From an uncultured Elusimicrobiales bacterium (GTDB lineage Bacteria > Elusimicrobiota > Elusimicrobia > Elusimicrobiales > Elusimicrobiaceae), in NCBI GenBank assembly GCA_944327085.1, contig CALVGG010000007.1, forward strand, positions 1-48,294: a DNA stretch of 48,294 nt, given 5' to 3'. The position numbers and the translations under genes were made by a program. Below, in pieces: positions 34,015 through 42,360 of this stretch. Below the pieces are notes generated by a model that made no database searches, was not told where the DNA came from, and saw only the letters and a list, made by a program, of their open reading frames with translations. The stretch's first letter is position 1. Every line of letters begins with the position of its first letter.

Positions 34015-34752
34015 ATGACAAAACCCTTACAAAACCGCATTGCCCTGGTTACCGGCGCCAGCCGCGGCATTGGCCTGGCCATCGCCAAAACTTTGGCGCA
34101 GGAGGGCTGCCATATTTGGCTTAATTACCACTCCAACCACGCGGCCGCGCAAGCCGCCAAAAAAGAAATAGAGGCTTTAGGCTCTTCTTGCACACTGCTG
34201 CCTTTTGACGTGGCCGACGCACAAGCCGTGCGCGCCGCGCTGGAGCCTTTGCTTCAAACCCAAACGCCCTATATTTTGGTAAACAACGCGGGCGTACGTA
34301 AAGACAATTTGCTTATTTGGATGAAAGACGAAGAATGGACCGGCGTGATTAATACCGTTCTGGGCGGATTTCATAACGTAACCAAAACCGTTTTGGGCGC
34401 TATGATACACGCCAAAGAGGGGCGCATTATTAACATCGCCTCCGCCGCGGCCCATGCGCCCGTTCCGGGGCAGACCAATTACTCCGCCGCCAAGGCCGGC
34501 ATTGTGGGGGCCACGCGCTCCCTGGCGCTGGAAGTGGCCAAACGCAATATTTTGGTAAATGCCGTGTCTCCCGGGTTTATTGAAACCGATATGTTAGACG
34601 GCCTGCCCATGGATAAAATTTTACCGCTTATTCCCCTTCGCCGCCTAGGCAAAGCGCAGGAAGTGGCCGACCTGGTAGCCTTTTTATGTTCGGACAAGGC
34701 CTCCTACATTACCGGCCAGGCTTTTGGGGTAAACGGCGGCGTCTGTATGTAA
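34015..34752 (+). CDS. 3-oxoacyl-ACP reductase (FabG-like), polyene cluster
   Basis: A 245-aa short-chain dehydrogenase that would reduce the beta-keto group of the growing chain with NADPH. It has the TGASRGIG cofactor loop (residues 13-20), NNAGVRKDN, the catalytic Ser in NIASAAAHAP, and YSAAKAG holding Tyr and Lys. The C terminus ITGQAFGVNGG is FabG-like. It is the first plus-strand gene of the cluster, only 40 bp from the divergent methyltransferase. Context, not sequence alone, assigns it to the polyene pathway rather than to housekeeping fatty acid synthesis. Confidence 0.92.
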   Translation: MTKPLQNRIALVTGASRGIGLAIAKTLAQEGCHIWLNYHSNHAAAQAAKKEIEALGSSCTLLPFDVADAQAVRAALEPLLQTQTPYILVNNAGVRKDNLLIWMKDEEWTGVINTVLGGFHNVTKTVLGAMIHAKEGRIINIASAAAHAPVPGQTNYSAAKAGIVGATRSLALEVAKRNILVNAVSPGFIETDMLDGLPMDKILPLIPLRRLGKAQEVADLVAFLCSDKASYITGQAFGVNGGVCM

Positions 34753-34782
34753 AAGCTCTCAAATTGATATAATGGTTTAACT

Positions 34783-36006
34783 ATGCATTTGCAAGCACAT
34801 TTGCCCAAAGTGGTTATCACCGGGTTGGGCGCCGTTTCCCCTTACGGCGTGGGGGTTGGCGCGCTTAAAAAAGGCTTGTATGAGGGACTGAACTGTATTC
34901 ACCGGGTGGAGGAGCTGGAAAAGCTGGATTTGATAAAAACCAAAGTGGCCGCCACGGTGAAGGAAATTGACTATTCTTCCATCCCCCGCCAGCGCCGCCG
35001 CTCCATGAGCCGCATGGCCGTTTACGCTTATTACGCCGCGCAGGAAGCCCTGGCCCAGGCCGGTTACACGCAGGCCCCCAAAGGGCTGGGCTTTTTTATG
35101 GGCTCTACGCTAAACAGTATTTCGGTTTGGATGGATGTTTGCAACCAGTGTTTGGGCGGGCATGCGGAGCTGGTAAAAACCTCTTCTTTTTTGCAAATTA
35201 TGAACCACTCCCCCCAAGCCGTGGTGGGCCAGGCGTTAAAGATAGACGGGCCCTCTTTTTCGGGGGCGGCCGCTTGTGCAACGGGGCTGTTAAACATTGG
35301 CCTGGCGGCAGGTGCCATACAAAGCGGGCTTGCCAGCCAGGTATTGTGCGGCGGTACGGAAGAATACCACCCCATGTTTAGCGCCTGTTTTGACATTATG
35401 CAGGCCACCAGCCATAATTTTAACGACCGGCCGGAACTTTCCTGCCGCCCGTTTGACGCAGAGCGCACGGGCCTGGTATGCAGCGAAGGCTGCGGCCTCT
35501 TGTTTTTAGAGCGGGAAGACGTTGCTTTAGCCCGCGGCGCACAAATTTTGGGCGAAGTGGTTTCTTTTGCTTCCAACACGGAAACGCAAAACATAGCCAA
35601 CCCTTCCGCCCAGACCATGCAGGATTGTATGCAATGCGCCTTGGAAAAAGCCGGCTTAACCCCGGCGGATATTGATTTTGTAAACGCCCATGCCACGGCC
35701 ACTTTGGCGGGCGACGCGGCCGAATCGGCCGCTGTTAACCAGGTATTTGGCCCAAGCGTAAAAGTAAACAGCTTTAAAGGCCATTTGGGGCACACCATGG
35801 GTGCTGCGGGCGCGCTGGAGCTGATTGCCTGCCTGCAAATGATGCAAGACGGTATTGTTTTGCCTACCAAAAACCTGCAAACCCCGGCGCAGGACTGCGC
35901 CCCCTTAAATTATGTGCGCCAAAAAGAAAATTTTAAAATACATACATTACTTAAAAACAGTTTTGCCATAGGCGGCAATAATTGTTCTCTTATCGTAAGG
36001 AGATAA
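34783..36006 (+). CDS. Beta-ketoacyl synthase 1, polyene cluster
   Basis: A 407-aa condensing enzyme of the FabF type. The catalytic triad is intact: Cys165 in FSGAAACATGLL, His in NAHATATLAGD and His in GHLGHTMGAAG. LCGGTEEYHPMFSACFD and FDAERTGLVCSEGCG are also typical. It lies between the ketoreductase and the first ACP with short gaps. In aryl polyene clusters a ketosynthase in this position is thought to carry out chain elongation or priming. Which of the two synthases here pairs with the chain-length factor cannot be told from sequence, though synteny favours the second one. Confidence 0.92.
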   Translation: MHLQAHLPKVVITGLGAVSPYGVGVGALKKGLYEGLNCIHRVEELEKLDLIKTKVAATVKEIDYSSIPRQRRRSMSRMAVYAYYAAQEALAQAGYTQAPKGLGFFMGSTLNSISVWMDVCNQCLGGHAELVKTSSFLQIMNHSPQAVVGQALKIDGPSFSGAAACATGLLNIGLAAGAIQSGLASQVLCGGTEEYHPMFSACFDIMQATSHNFNDRPELSCRPFDAERTGLVCSEGCGLLFLEREDVALARGAQILGEVVSFASNTETQNIANPSAQTMQDCMQCALEKAGLTPADIDFVNAHATATLAGDAAESAAVNQVFGPSVKVNSFKGHLGHTMGAAGALELIACLQMMQDGIVLPTKNLQTPAQDCAPLNYVRQKENFKIHTLLKNSFAIGGNNCSLIVRR

Positions 36007-36010
36007 CCCC

Positions 36011-36283
36011 GTGAACATTACCAAAGAGGAAATCATTCGCCAAACCAACGAGGCGTTAAAAAAAGAATTTGAATTGTCGGACGCCCAGCTTACCCCCCAG
36101 GCCAATTTAAAGGACGACATCGGCCTGGACAGCCTGGACGCGGTGGACATGGTGGTGGTGCTTGAACAGAAGTTCCACATTAACATCCGCCAAGGGTATG
36201 ATTTGCGCTCTATTGTTACTTTGCAAAACTTGTATGATTTTATAGAGAAAATCGCCCAAGAAAGCGCACAAAAAAACCAGTAA
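36011..36283 (+). CDS. Acyl carrier protein 1, polyene cluster
   Basis: A 90-aa carrier starting at GTG with AAGGAG upstream. The phosphopantetheine attachment Ser41 lies in DDIGLDSLDAVDMV. Acidic helix II and IV are as expected. It would hold the starter or the growing chain as a thioester. No phosphopantetheinyl transferase is seen nearby, so the housekeeping enzyme must activate it. Confidence 0.93.
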   Translation: MNITKEEIIRQTNEALKKEFELSDAQLTPQANLKDDIGLDSLDAVDMVVVLEQKFHINIRQGYDLRSIVTLQNLYDFIEKIAQESAQKNQ

Positions 36284-36287
36284 TTCC

Positions 36288-37016
36288 ATGCGCGTGCGTA
36301 CTTTTTTAAATACGGTTCTGTTTGGGGTCTGGGCGGTGTGCTGGTTGGCCGTTTCCGGGCTGGCGGCAGGGCCGTTTTTGTATATTTGGCCCGGTAAAAA
36401 CGGCCGCAACGCACGGCGGCTGGTGTATGTGCAGGCCAAGGGCATATTATTTTTTATGCGTTTGTGTTCCCGCTCCTGGTGGGTGGAAACGCCGGCGCCC
36501 AGGCCCAAAGGCCCGTGTGTGGTGGCGGCCAATCACGCCTCGGCACTGGATTTGTATACGGTGGCCGCTTTCGGTTATGACAATGTGGTTTACATTACCA
36601 AAGGCTGGGTGTTTAAACTGCCGTTTTTCGGTTATGTAATGCGCCGCGCGGGATATATAGACGCGCAAACCACCCCCCCTCAGCAAATGCTGGAGCGCTG
36701 CCGCCAAGCGGTGCAGGACGGGTGCGATATTGTGCTTTTTCCGCAAGGGTCCAGAAAGGACCCCAACGCCCGTTTTAAAAGTGGGGCTTTTTACTTGGCT
36801 ATTGAGCTGGGGCTTCCGGTGGTGCCTTTGGCCATTGGCGGCACGGGGGATATGCTGCCCAGCGGGGCCGTGTGGCTTAAACCGGCCGATATTTTGCTGG
36901 CCGCTTTGCCCCCCGTTTACCCGGCAGACTTTACCGGCCCGCTGGACCATTTACATATGGCGCGTGCGGTAAAAAACCGCATTATGGATTATTTGCATAA
37001 GGAGCAAAAACAATGA
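36288..37016 (+). CDS. PlsC-type acyltransferase, polyene cluster
   Basis: A 242-aa membrane-bound 1-acyl-glycerophosphate acyltransferase-like enzyme with an N-terminal helix (about residues 7-30). The catalytic NHASALDLY motif (NHx4D) is near residue 83, FPQGSRKDPNARFKSGA carries the second block, and GLPVVPLAIGGTGDMLPSG the third. Such an enzyme is a regular member of aryl polyene clusters, where it is thought to help attach the polyene acyl chain to a lipid. It overlaps the next gene by four bases. Confidence 0.88.
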   Translation: MRVRTFLNTVLFGVWAVCWLAVSGLAAGPFLYIWPGKNGRNARRLVYVQAKGILFFMRLCSRSWWVETPAPRPKGPCVVAANHASALDLYTVAAFGYDNVVYITKGWVFKLPFFGYVMRRAGYIDAQTTPPQQMLERCRQAVQDGCDIVLFPQGSRKDPNARFKSGAFYLAIELGLPVVPLAIGGTGDMLPSGAVWLKPADILLAALPPVYPADFTGPLDHLHMARAVKNRIMDYLHKEQKQ

Positions 37017-37429
37017 AAGCTTTTTTTGCGGGTGTACTGGCTGTTTGTCTGGCGGCTTGTGCGTCAGCCCCGGTGCAAAAGCTGGAAAAGCAATTTTCTT
37101 TGCCGGCCGTTTCCAATACCCGGCAGGTAAAAGTGGCCGTATTTCGCGCGTGCGCGCGGCTGGGGTGGGAATGCGTAAGCGTAACGGACTCTTCGGCCGA
37201 GGCCAATTTTTTCCAAAACGGCCGCCAGGTATGGGCGGATATTGCCTATTCCCCCCGCTCTTACACTATCAGCTACAAGCACAGCACGGGGCTTAATTAT
37301 ACGGCCGGGCGGCAAAGTTCCATAAGCCCCCTTTATATGCGCTGGATTAAACGCCTAAGCGTTCAAATTGATAGAGAATTACAAAAAATCAACCGGGCAG
37401 GAAATGCAACTTCCGCCCAAGGAGTGTAA
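37013..37429 (+). CDS. Lipoprotein A of a paralogous pair, polyene cluster
   Basis: A 138-aa lipoprotein: signal MKAFFAGVLAVCLAACAS with lipobox LAAC. The mature part has the pattern V-x-V-A...G-W-E-C, then ADIAYSPRSYTISYKHSTGL and LYMRWIKRLSVQIDREL. The following gene repeats this pattern (VNIPYTQDSFSIEYVSSENM, YKQWVRNLEVDIYRF), so the two arose by duplication. The family is known to me only as small uncharacterised lipoproteins. It could be part of the export or anchoring machinery at the outer membrane; this is inferred from location alone. Confidence 0.8.
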   Translation: MKAFFAGVLAVCLAACASAPVQKLEKQFSLPAVSNTRQVKVAVFRACARLGWECVSVTDSSAEANFFQNGRQVWADIAYSPRSYTISYKHSTGLNYTAGRQSSISPLYMRWIKRLSVQIDRELQKINRAGNATSAQGV

Positions 37430-37433
37430 TCCC

Positions 37434-37808
37434 ATGAAAAAACTTATCTGTTTGTTAACCCTTTGTTTGTTTGCGGCGGCGTGCCGTTCTTACCCCACGG
37501 TGTATGAAGTAAAAAACCACGCCGTAACCGTAGCCGAGGGCCAAACCCTGCGCCAGGCTATTTTGCAGGCCGGCCGTGGGCGCCGCTGGATGATGCACGA
37601 AGTAAAACCCGGCCTGATACAGGGCGTTTTAAACGTGCGCGGGTATGAGGTGGTGGTTAACATCCCTTATACGCAGGATAGTTTTTCCATTGAGTACGTA
37701 AGCAGTGAAAATATGAGGTATAACCCCAAAAAGAACCGTATCCACCGCAAGTATAAACAGTGGGTGCGCAATTTGGAAGTGGACATATACCGTTTTGCCC
37801 AAATGTAA
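37434..37808 (+). CDS. Lipoprotein B of a paralogous pair, polyene cluster
   Basis: A 124-aa lipoprotein (MKKLICLLTLCLFAAACRS, lipobox AAAC). The start at 37434 is chosen for its AAGGAG site and signal peptide; an in-frame ATG at 37368 would lie inside the previous gene. The mature protein has TLRQAILQAGRGRRWMMHE, then GLIQGVLNVRGYEVVVNIPY, SFSIEYVSSENMRYNPKK and YKQWVRNLEVDIYRF. It is paralogous to the gene just before it, five bases apart. Function is unknown. Confidence 0.82.
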   Translation: MKKLICLLTLCLFAAACRSYPTVYEVKNHAVTVAEGQTLRQAILQAGRGRRWMMHEVKPGLIQGVLNVRGYEVVVNIPYTQDSFSIEYVSSENMRYNPKKNRIHRKYKQWVRNLEVDIYRFAQM

Positions 37809-37812
37809 TGAT

Positions 37813-38265
37813 ATGGACGTCACCCAAATAGATTTAACCCGCATTATGCCGCACAGGCGGCCCATGTTGCTGGTGGAAAAAATAGAATCCATTTCCCCCA
37901 CGGGGGGCCGTGTGCGCGCGGCAAACCCGGAGGACGGTTTATTTGCCGGGAAAGACGGGTTTTTATTGCCGCCTGCTTTAATTGAAATGGTGGCGCAAGC
38001 CTATGCCGCGTGCGACGGGGCCAAACGTTTTTTAGAAGGCACTTTGCCTAAAGACGGCGGCGGTTTTTTGGTGAATGTGCGTGATTTTCATTTTTTAACC
38101 CCGGTACGCGCCGGGCAGGAAATACGGGTGGACGTAACCGTAAAAGACCGGTTTTTGGATACCCGCATAGTGGAAGGCACCGTATGGGCGGGCGGTAAAA
38201 AAGCGGCCGAAGGCCAGGTGTATGTTTTTGTGTGGGAAAACACCCCCCCGCAGGAGAATAAATGA
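37813..38265 (+). CDS. Hotdog-fold dehydratase 1, polyene cluster
   Basis: A 150-aa hotdog enzyme related to FabZ/FabA. The N-terminal MPHRRPMLLVEKI carries the catalytic His, LLPPALIEMVAQAYAA the central helix with the Glu. The start at 37813 is preferred over 37795, which lies inside the previous gene. It would remove water from the beta-hydroxyacyl-ACP to give a double bond. With no enoyl reductase in the cluster the double bonds remain, which is what makes a polyene. It overlaps the next gene by four bases. Confidence 0.85.
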   Translation: MDVTQIDLTRIMPHRRPMLLVEKIESISPTGGRVRAANPEDGLFAGKDGFLLPPALIEMVAQAYAACDGAKRFLEGTLPKDGGGFLVNVRDFHFLTPVRAGQEIRVDVTVKDRFLDTRIVEGTVWAGGKKAAEGQVYVFVWENTPPQENK

Positions 38266-38882
38266 AAACCTTTTTAATGCTTTTAACTTTGTTTTTGCTT
38301 TCAGGCCCTGTGGCGGGGCAGCCGGCGGCTTCTGCTGCTAGTGAGCGGCAGGAGGATTCTTCCGTCAGTGCCCAGCAGGCGGCCATTACCGCCCGTTTTG
38401 CCGCGGTGAACACCATAGAAAGCCGCTTCACGCAGGAAAAACACATGGCCCTGCTGGACAAGCCCGTTACCAGCGAAGGCCTGTTTTATTTTGAAAAACC
38501 CGGCCGCATCCGCTGGCAATACACAAAGCCTTTTCAAAACGGGTTTTTAATTGACGGCAAAAAAACGTATCGTTTGGAAAAAGACCAAAAAGAAGAACAA
38601 AAAAACCCCATGGCGTATAATTTGGCGGCGCAGCTGTTGGCTTGGCTTACGTTTGATTTAGAGACTCTCTCCAAACAATACAGCGTGCAGTTTACGCCGC
38701 AAGGGGTTATTTTAATGCCGCTTAAAGAGGGCTTTATCAGCCAGATAACGGTTACGTTTTCTGCCACGAACCCGCAGGCACTCTCCCGCGTGGAAATAGC
38801 CGAAACCGGCGGCGACAAAACCGTTTTGCGTTTTATCAATCCCAAAACCAATCAAAAACTTCCCGCGGAGGCTTTTAAATGA
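38262..38882 (+). CDS. LolA-like outer membrane lipoprotein carrier
   Basis: A 206-aa periplasmic protein with a signal peptide (MKTFLMLLTLFLLSGPVAG). The LolA-type block begins VNTIESRFTQEKHMALLDKP and continues SEGLFYFEKPGRIRWQY and NGFLIDGKKTYRLE. In aryl polyene clusters this protein sits beside the MMPL exporter and is thought to carry the polyene lipid across the periplasm. It overlaps the exporter gene by four bases, which supports joint action. Confidence 0.9.
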   Translation: MKTFLMLLTLFLLSGPVAGQPAASAASERQEDSSVSAQQAAITARFAAVNTIESRFTQEKHMALLDKPVTSEGLFYFEKPGRIRWQYTKPFQNGFLIDGKKTYRLEKDQKEEQKNPMAYNLAAQLLAWLTFDLETLSKQYSVQFTPQGVILMPLKEGFISQITVTFSATNPQALSRVEIAETGGDKTVLRFINPKTNQKLPAEAFK

Positions 38883-41149
38883 GCAAATGGTTCCACTGGA
38901 TAAAAACATATCGCGCGGCGGCCATGGCCGGCGTGGGCATATTGGCGGCATTGTGTTTGTGGGGGTTGTTTCGGCTTAAGTTTGCGGAAAGTGTTTCCGT
39001 GATGATCCCCTCCGGCGTGCGGGAACGGGTGGAATTGTTTCAGTCTTCCCCGTTAAATGCCAAAACTTTTGTAGTGGTTACCGATAAAGACCCGGCTTCC
39101 GCCTTGGCGGGGGCCCGGCGCCTGCGTGAATATTTGGCCGAAGAAAAAGTAATCATTCTTCCCCCCGCGCAAGGGGCCCGGTTTGCGCTTTCCATGGTAA
39201 AGGCATTCCCTTATCGCTTTACTGAGCGCGACGCGCAGGAAGCCTTAAAATTTATTGTTCCGCAGGTGATTGCTGCTCAAATGAAGGATAATTTCCAAAA
39301 TTTAATGTCTTTTCAGGGCAGCTTTTTAAAAGAAATGATTTTGCTGGACCCGCTGGGCCTGGCTAAATTGATGGGCGAGAAATTAAAAACTTTTGATGTA
39401 ACCTCCAGTATGAATTATGCGGACGGGTTCTTAATTTCTAAAGACGGCACCGCCGCCATTGGCGTGTATGAGGCCGCTTTTGACCCGGGCAACCTCTCCG
39501 CCTCCTCCCGGTTTAAAGAAGTTTTTAACCAAGCCCGGACAAAAGGCATTTTGCCTGCTTCTTCCCGTGCGTTTTATTTGGGGGCGGCCCGGTATACGGA
39601 AGAGAACTCCTCCATTATCCGCCATGATTTAAAATTAATTACCCTTTTGGCTCTGTTGGGGCTGGCGGCGTTGTTTGCGGTGTTCTTTCGCCGTAAAAGA
39701 GCATTGTGGATTTTTGCCCTTCCGTTTTTGGTGTTGGCGCCTTCGGCATTGGTTACTTATGCGGTGTTTGGGGGCATATCGGGCATTACGCTGGGGTTTG
39801 GCTCGGTAGTGGCGGGGCTGGCGGTGGATTATTCCATTTATATGTATTTTGCCCTGTGCGGCACAACCAAGCCCGTATTAAAAACGGCCCGCAAACTGTG
39901 GCCGCATTTGCTGTATAGTTATGCCACTTCCGTGGCGTGTTTTGCGGCGCTGTTGTTTTCGTCTATTTCTTTGTTTAAACAAATTGCGGTGTTTTCCATT
40001 GCGGGGCTTACGTTTGCGCTGCTTTTGGCGGTGTTTGTATTCCCGGTATTTTGGAAGCATTTGCCCCCCGCACCGGCTTTTGGTTTTTGGAAAGTGCCCA
40101 AGCTGAGCAAAACGGCGGCGGCAGTTATATTATGTTTACTGCTTTGGGGCGGTATGGCCGGTGCGCTTAAATTGCAGATTAACGGGGATTTAACTTCTTT
40201 AAACTCCGTATCTAAAACTTTTGAAGAGGATAAGCGGGTATTTGATAATGCTTTCTTTCGCCAAAATACGGGCGCCGGGCTTTTGTTTGTGTTTGGCGAT
40301 AATGAAGAAAACGCCCTGGAAAATAATGAAGAAGTAGGCCGCCGTGCCGGTGTGCCGTTGGCGGTAAGCCAGGTGTATCCATCCCAGAAAACCAAGGAAG
40401 AAAACCTGGCGCGCTGGCGTAAATTTTGGGCCAAAAACGGAGAAAAAACCCGTACATTGGTGCGGGAAAACGCTTTGTTTTGGGGTTTAAAACCCAGTGC
40501 GTTTAAACCGTTTGAATATTTAACCAGCCTGGTGCAGGACCCGGACGTATTTGATTTTACGGCTTTTTACAATCCGTTTACGCAAATCGGCGGCCGGTGT
40601 GCGGTGGTAAATATGGTGCCGGACAGCCCTGTCTTCAGCCGGTTGCAAATACCGGGGATTAAAACGGTGTTTGTATCGGCCGAGGCTATCCGCAAGGATT
40701 TAGCTTCCGGTATGGCGGCGGAAGCCGTTAAAATACTGTTTGCCACGTTACTGCTTTCGGGCGGATTGATATTTTGGTTTTTTAAAAACAAAAGGGATAC
40801 GCTTCTTACCTTTGTGCCGGTAGCGGGGGCGTTTTCTTTTACTTTTTTGGTGTTTTGGCTGGCCGGGGTGAAAGTAAATTTGTTTATTTTAGCCTTTTTG
40901 CCTTTGTTAACGGGTCTGGGAGTGGATTACGGCCTGTTTGAGCTGATAAAACACCGCGCCGGCAAAAGCACTTTGTATCCGCAAACGGCTTTGGCGGCGG
41001 CGGCGCTTTCCACATTCATCGGGTTTGGCGTATTGGCACTGGCTCAGCATGCGGTATTGTTTATTATCGGGCTTTCTGCCTGTGTGGGCATTGCCGGGGC
41101 GGCCCTGTCGGCCCTGTTTTTGCTGCCGCCTTTGCTGGAGGATGAATGA
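38879..41149 (+). CDS. MMPL/RND-type exporter
   Basis: A 756-aa inner-membrane transporter with about 11-12 helices in two related halves. Each half begins with one helix and a large periplasmic loop. Helix 4 holds SVVAGLAVDYSIYMYF and the matching helix of the second half holds LLTGLGVDYGLFELI, with the Asp-Tyr pair used for proton coupling. This class exports lipids and pigments. In the cluster it presumably hands the finished aryl polyene to the LolA-like carrier. It overlaps its neighbours on both sides by four bases. Confidence 0.92.
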   Translation: MSKWFHWIKTYRAAAMAGVGILAALCLWGLFRLKFAESVSVMIPSGVRERVELFQSSPLNAKTFVVVTDKDPASALAGARRLREYLAEEKVIILPPAQGARFALSMVKAFPYRFTERDAQEALKFIVPQVIAAQMKDNFQNLMSFQGSFLKEMILLDPLGLAKLMGEKLKTFDVTSSMNYADGFLISKDGTAAIGVYEAAFDPGNLSASSRFKEVFNQARTKGILPASSRAFYLGAARYTEENSSIIRHDLKLITLLALLGLAALFAVFFRRKRALWIFALPFLVLAPSALVTYAVFGGISGITLGFGSVVAGLAVDYSIYMYFALCGTTKPVLKTARKLWPHLLYSYATSVACFAALLFSSISLFKQIAVFSIAGLTFALLLAVFVFPVFWKHLPPAPAFGFWKVPKLSKTAAAVILCLLLWGGMAGALKLQINGDLTSLNSVSKTFEEDKRVFDNAFFRQNTGAGLLFVFGDNEENALENNEEVGRRAGVPLAVSQVYPSQKTKEENLARWRKFWAKNGEKTRTLVRENALFWGLKPSAFKPFEYLTSLVQDPDVFDFTAFYNPFTQIGGRCAVVNMVPDSPVFSRLQIPGIKTVFVSAEAIRKDLASGMAAEAVKILFATLLLSGGLIFWFFKNKRDTLLTFVPVAGAFSFTFLVFWLAGVKVNLFILAFLPLLTGLGVDYGLFELIKHRAGKSTLYPQTALAAAALSTFIGFGVLALAQHAVLFIIGLSACVGIAGAALSALFLLPPLLEDE

Positions 41150-41556
41150 AACCGTTTATATTGTTTTTAGGTTTATGCTGCTTGGCGGCCTGTGGCGGCG
41201 GTGCTGTATACAAAAAAGAGGCCCCACAACCCTTTACGCCTAAGGAAGTAATTCAAATGCGCGGCAGCGTAAGCCCGGCGGGCGTATATTTTACTGCCGT
41301 GTGCCTGATGGGTAACCATAAAACCCGCGTCATTGTACTGGGGGATATGGGCATAAAACTGCTTGATTTTCAGGTAACGCCCACAGGCAGGGCGGAAATT
41401 TACTATAAAATGCCGCGTTTGCCGGATGCCTTTGCCCAGGCGTTTACCCGCATGGCTACTGGCACGCTGTTAACAACGCCAGCCCCGCAAATTGAATATA
41501 AAGACCCGCAAACCCGCCTTTTATTTAAGGCCGAGCGGGCAGGAAGCAACCCATGA
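41146..41556 (+). CDS. DUF3261-like lipoprotein
   Basis: A 136-aa lipoprotein (LCCLAACGGG, lipobox LAAC). The mature part includes MRGSVSPAGVYFTAVCLMGN, VIVLGDMGIKLLDFQVTPTG and YKMPRLPDAFAQAFTRMATG. The length, signal and order after an MMPL exporter match the DUF3261 lipoprotein usual in aryl polyene clusters. Assignment to that family is from memory of its general pattern and from position. It probably works in outer-membrane insertion. Confidence 0.72.
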   Translation: MKPFILFLGLCCLAACGGGAVYKKEAPQPFTPKEVIQMRGSVSPAGVYFTAVCLMGNHKTRVIVLGDMGIKLLDFQVTPTGRAEIYYKMPRLPDAFAQAFTRMATGTLLTTPAPQIEYKDPQTRLLFKAERAGSNP

Positions 41557-41912
41557 TTTTTTTAACCGATGCCATATCCCGCTGTTTTGGGAGCCGGGAA
41601 GGCGATAAATATGTATATTTAATTGGGGAAGATTTCCCCGCGTTTGAGGGCCATTTCCCGCAAAAGCCCATTTTGCCGGCCGTGGTGCAGGTGCAGTTTG
41701 CGCTGGACGCACTGGCCCGTTTGCAAGGCGTTGCCTGCCGGCTAAAAAAGGTTTCTAAAGCCAAATTCAGCCGCCCTGTGCCCCCCAACACCCGCCTGGG
41801 GGTGGAAATAACCCCCAAGCAGCAAAACACCTTTTGCGCCCAGTTAACTTTGCCGGACGGGCAAAAGTGCGGGCAGATTATTTTTGAGGTAGAGCCGAAT
41901 GAAGCGCATTGA
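41553..41912 (+). CDS. Hotdog-fold dehydratase 2, polyene cluster
   Basis: A 119-aa single hotdog domain. The FabZ-like signature FEGHFPQKPILPAVVQVQFAL holds the catalytic His. KFSRPVPPNTRLGVEI is the usual following strand. It may act on a different chain length than dehydratase 1, or support the starter step. Aryl polyene clusters typically carry two hotdog dehydratases. It overlaps the previous gene by four bases and the next by 14. Confidence 0.85.
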   Translation: MIFLTDAISRCFGSREGDKYVYLIGEDFPAFEGHFPQKPILPAVVQVQFALDALARLQGVACRLKKVSKAKFSRPVPPNTRLGVEITPKQQNTFCAQLTLPDGQKCGQIIFEVEPNEAH

Positions 41913-42360
41913 ATATTTTAAACGCGGCGAGCAGGAGCCTGCCCCGCTGGAAAAATCCGTTTTGCGCGTGGTGCGTTTTAACGAAATTGACCCCATGAAC
42001 ATTATGTGGCACGGGCATTATGCTTCTTTTTTTGAAGACGCCCGCGTGGCGTTGGGGGATAGTTACGGCATCGGCTATCAGGATTTTTACCGCCGGGGCT
42101 TTATGACGCCCGTTCGCCGCATGCAAATTGACTATTTATCCCCCCTTCAGTACGGCTGTGAATACAAAATTAAAGCCCGCCTGTTTTATACCGAGGCCGC
42201 CCGCCTGGATTATGATTTTACCGTGCTGGACGCGGCCGGCTCAGTCCACGCGCGCGGCTGCACCGTGCAGTTAATTTTGGATAAAGACCAAAACTTATTA
42301 TTGGCAAAACCCGCCTTTTTTGAGGCCTTCTGCCAAAAATGGCGTGAAGGTAAATTATGA
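41899..42360 (+). CDS. Acyl-CoA/ACP thioesterase (4HBT-like), polyene cluster
   Basis: A 153-aa hotdog thioesterase. The active-site block RFNEIDPMNIMWHGHYASFFEDAR is the DxxGHxxNxxY-type motif of the 4-hydroxybenzoyl-CoA thioesterase/FadM family (the motif spans RFNEIDP and WHGHYASFFE). MQIDYLSPLQYG is also typical. It could release the polyene chain or remove stalled intermediates. It overlaps the glycosyltransferase gene by four bases. Confidence 0.88.
   Translation: MKRIEYFKRGEQEPAPLEKSVLRVVRFNEIDPMNIMWHGHYASFFEDARVALGDSYGIGYQDFYRRGFMTPVRRMQIDYLSPLQYGCEYKIKARLFYTEAARLDYDFTVLDAAGSVHARGCTVQLILDKDQNLLLAKPAFFEAFCQKWREGKL

Noticed and set aside
34015-36283. Housekeeping fatty acid synthesis genes (fabG-fabF-acpP)
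   Set aside because: The second KS, CLF, second ACP, ligase, MMPL exporter and LolA-like gene in the same tightly packed run fit a polyene cluster better.
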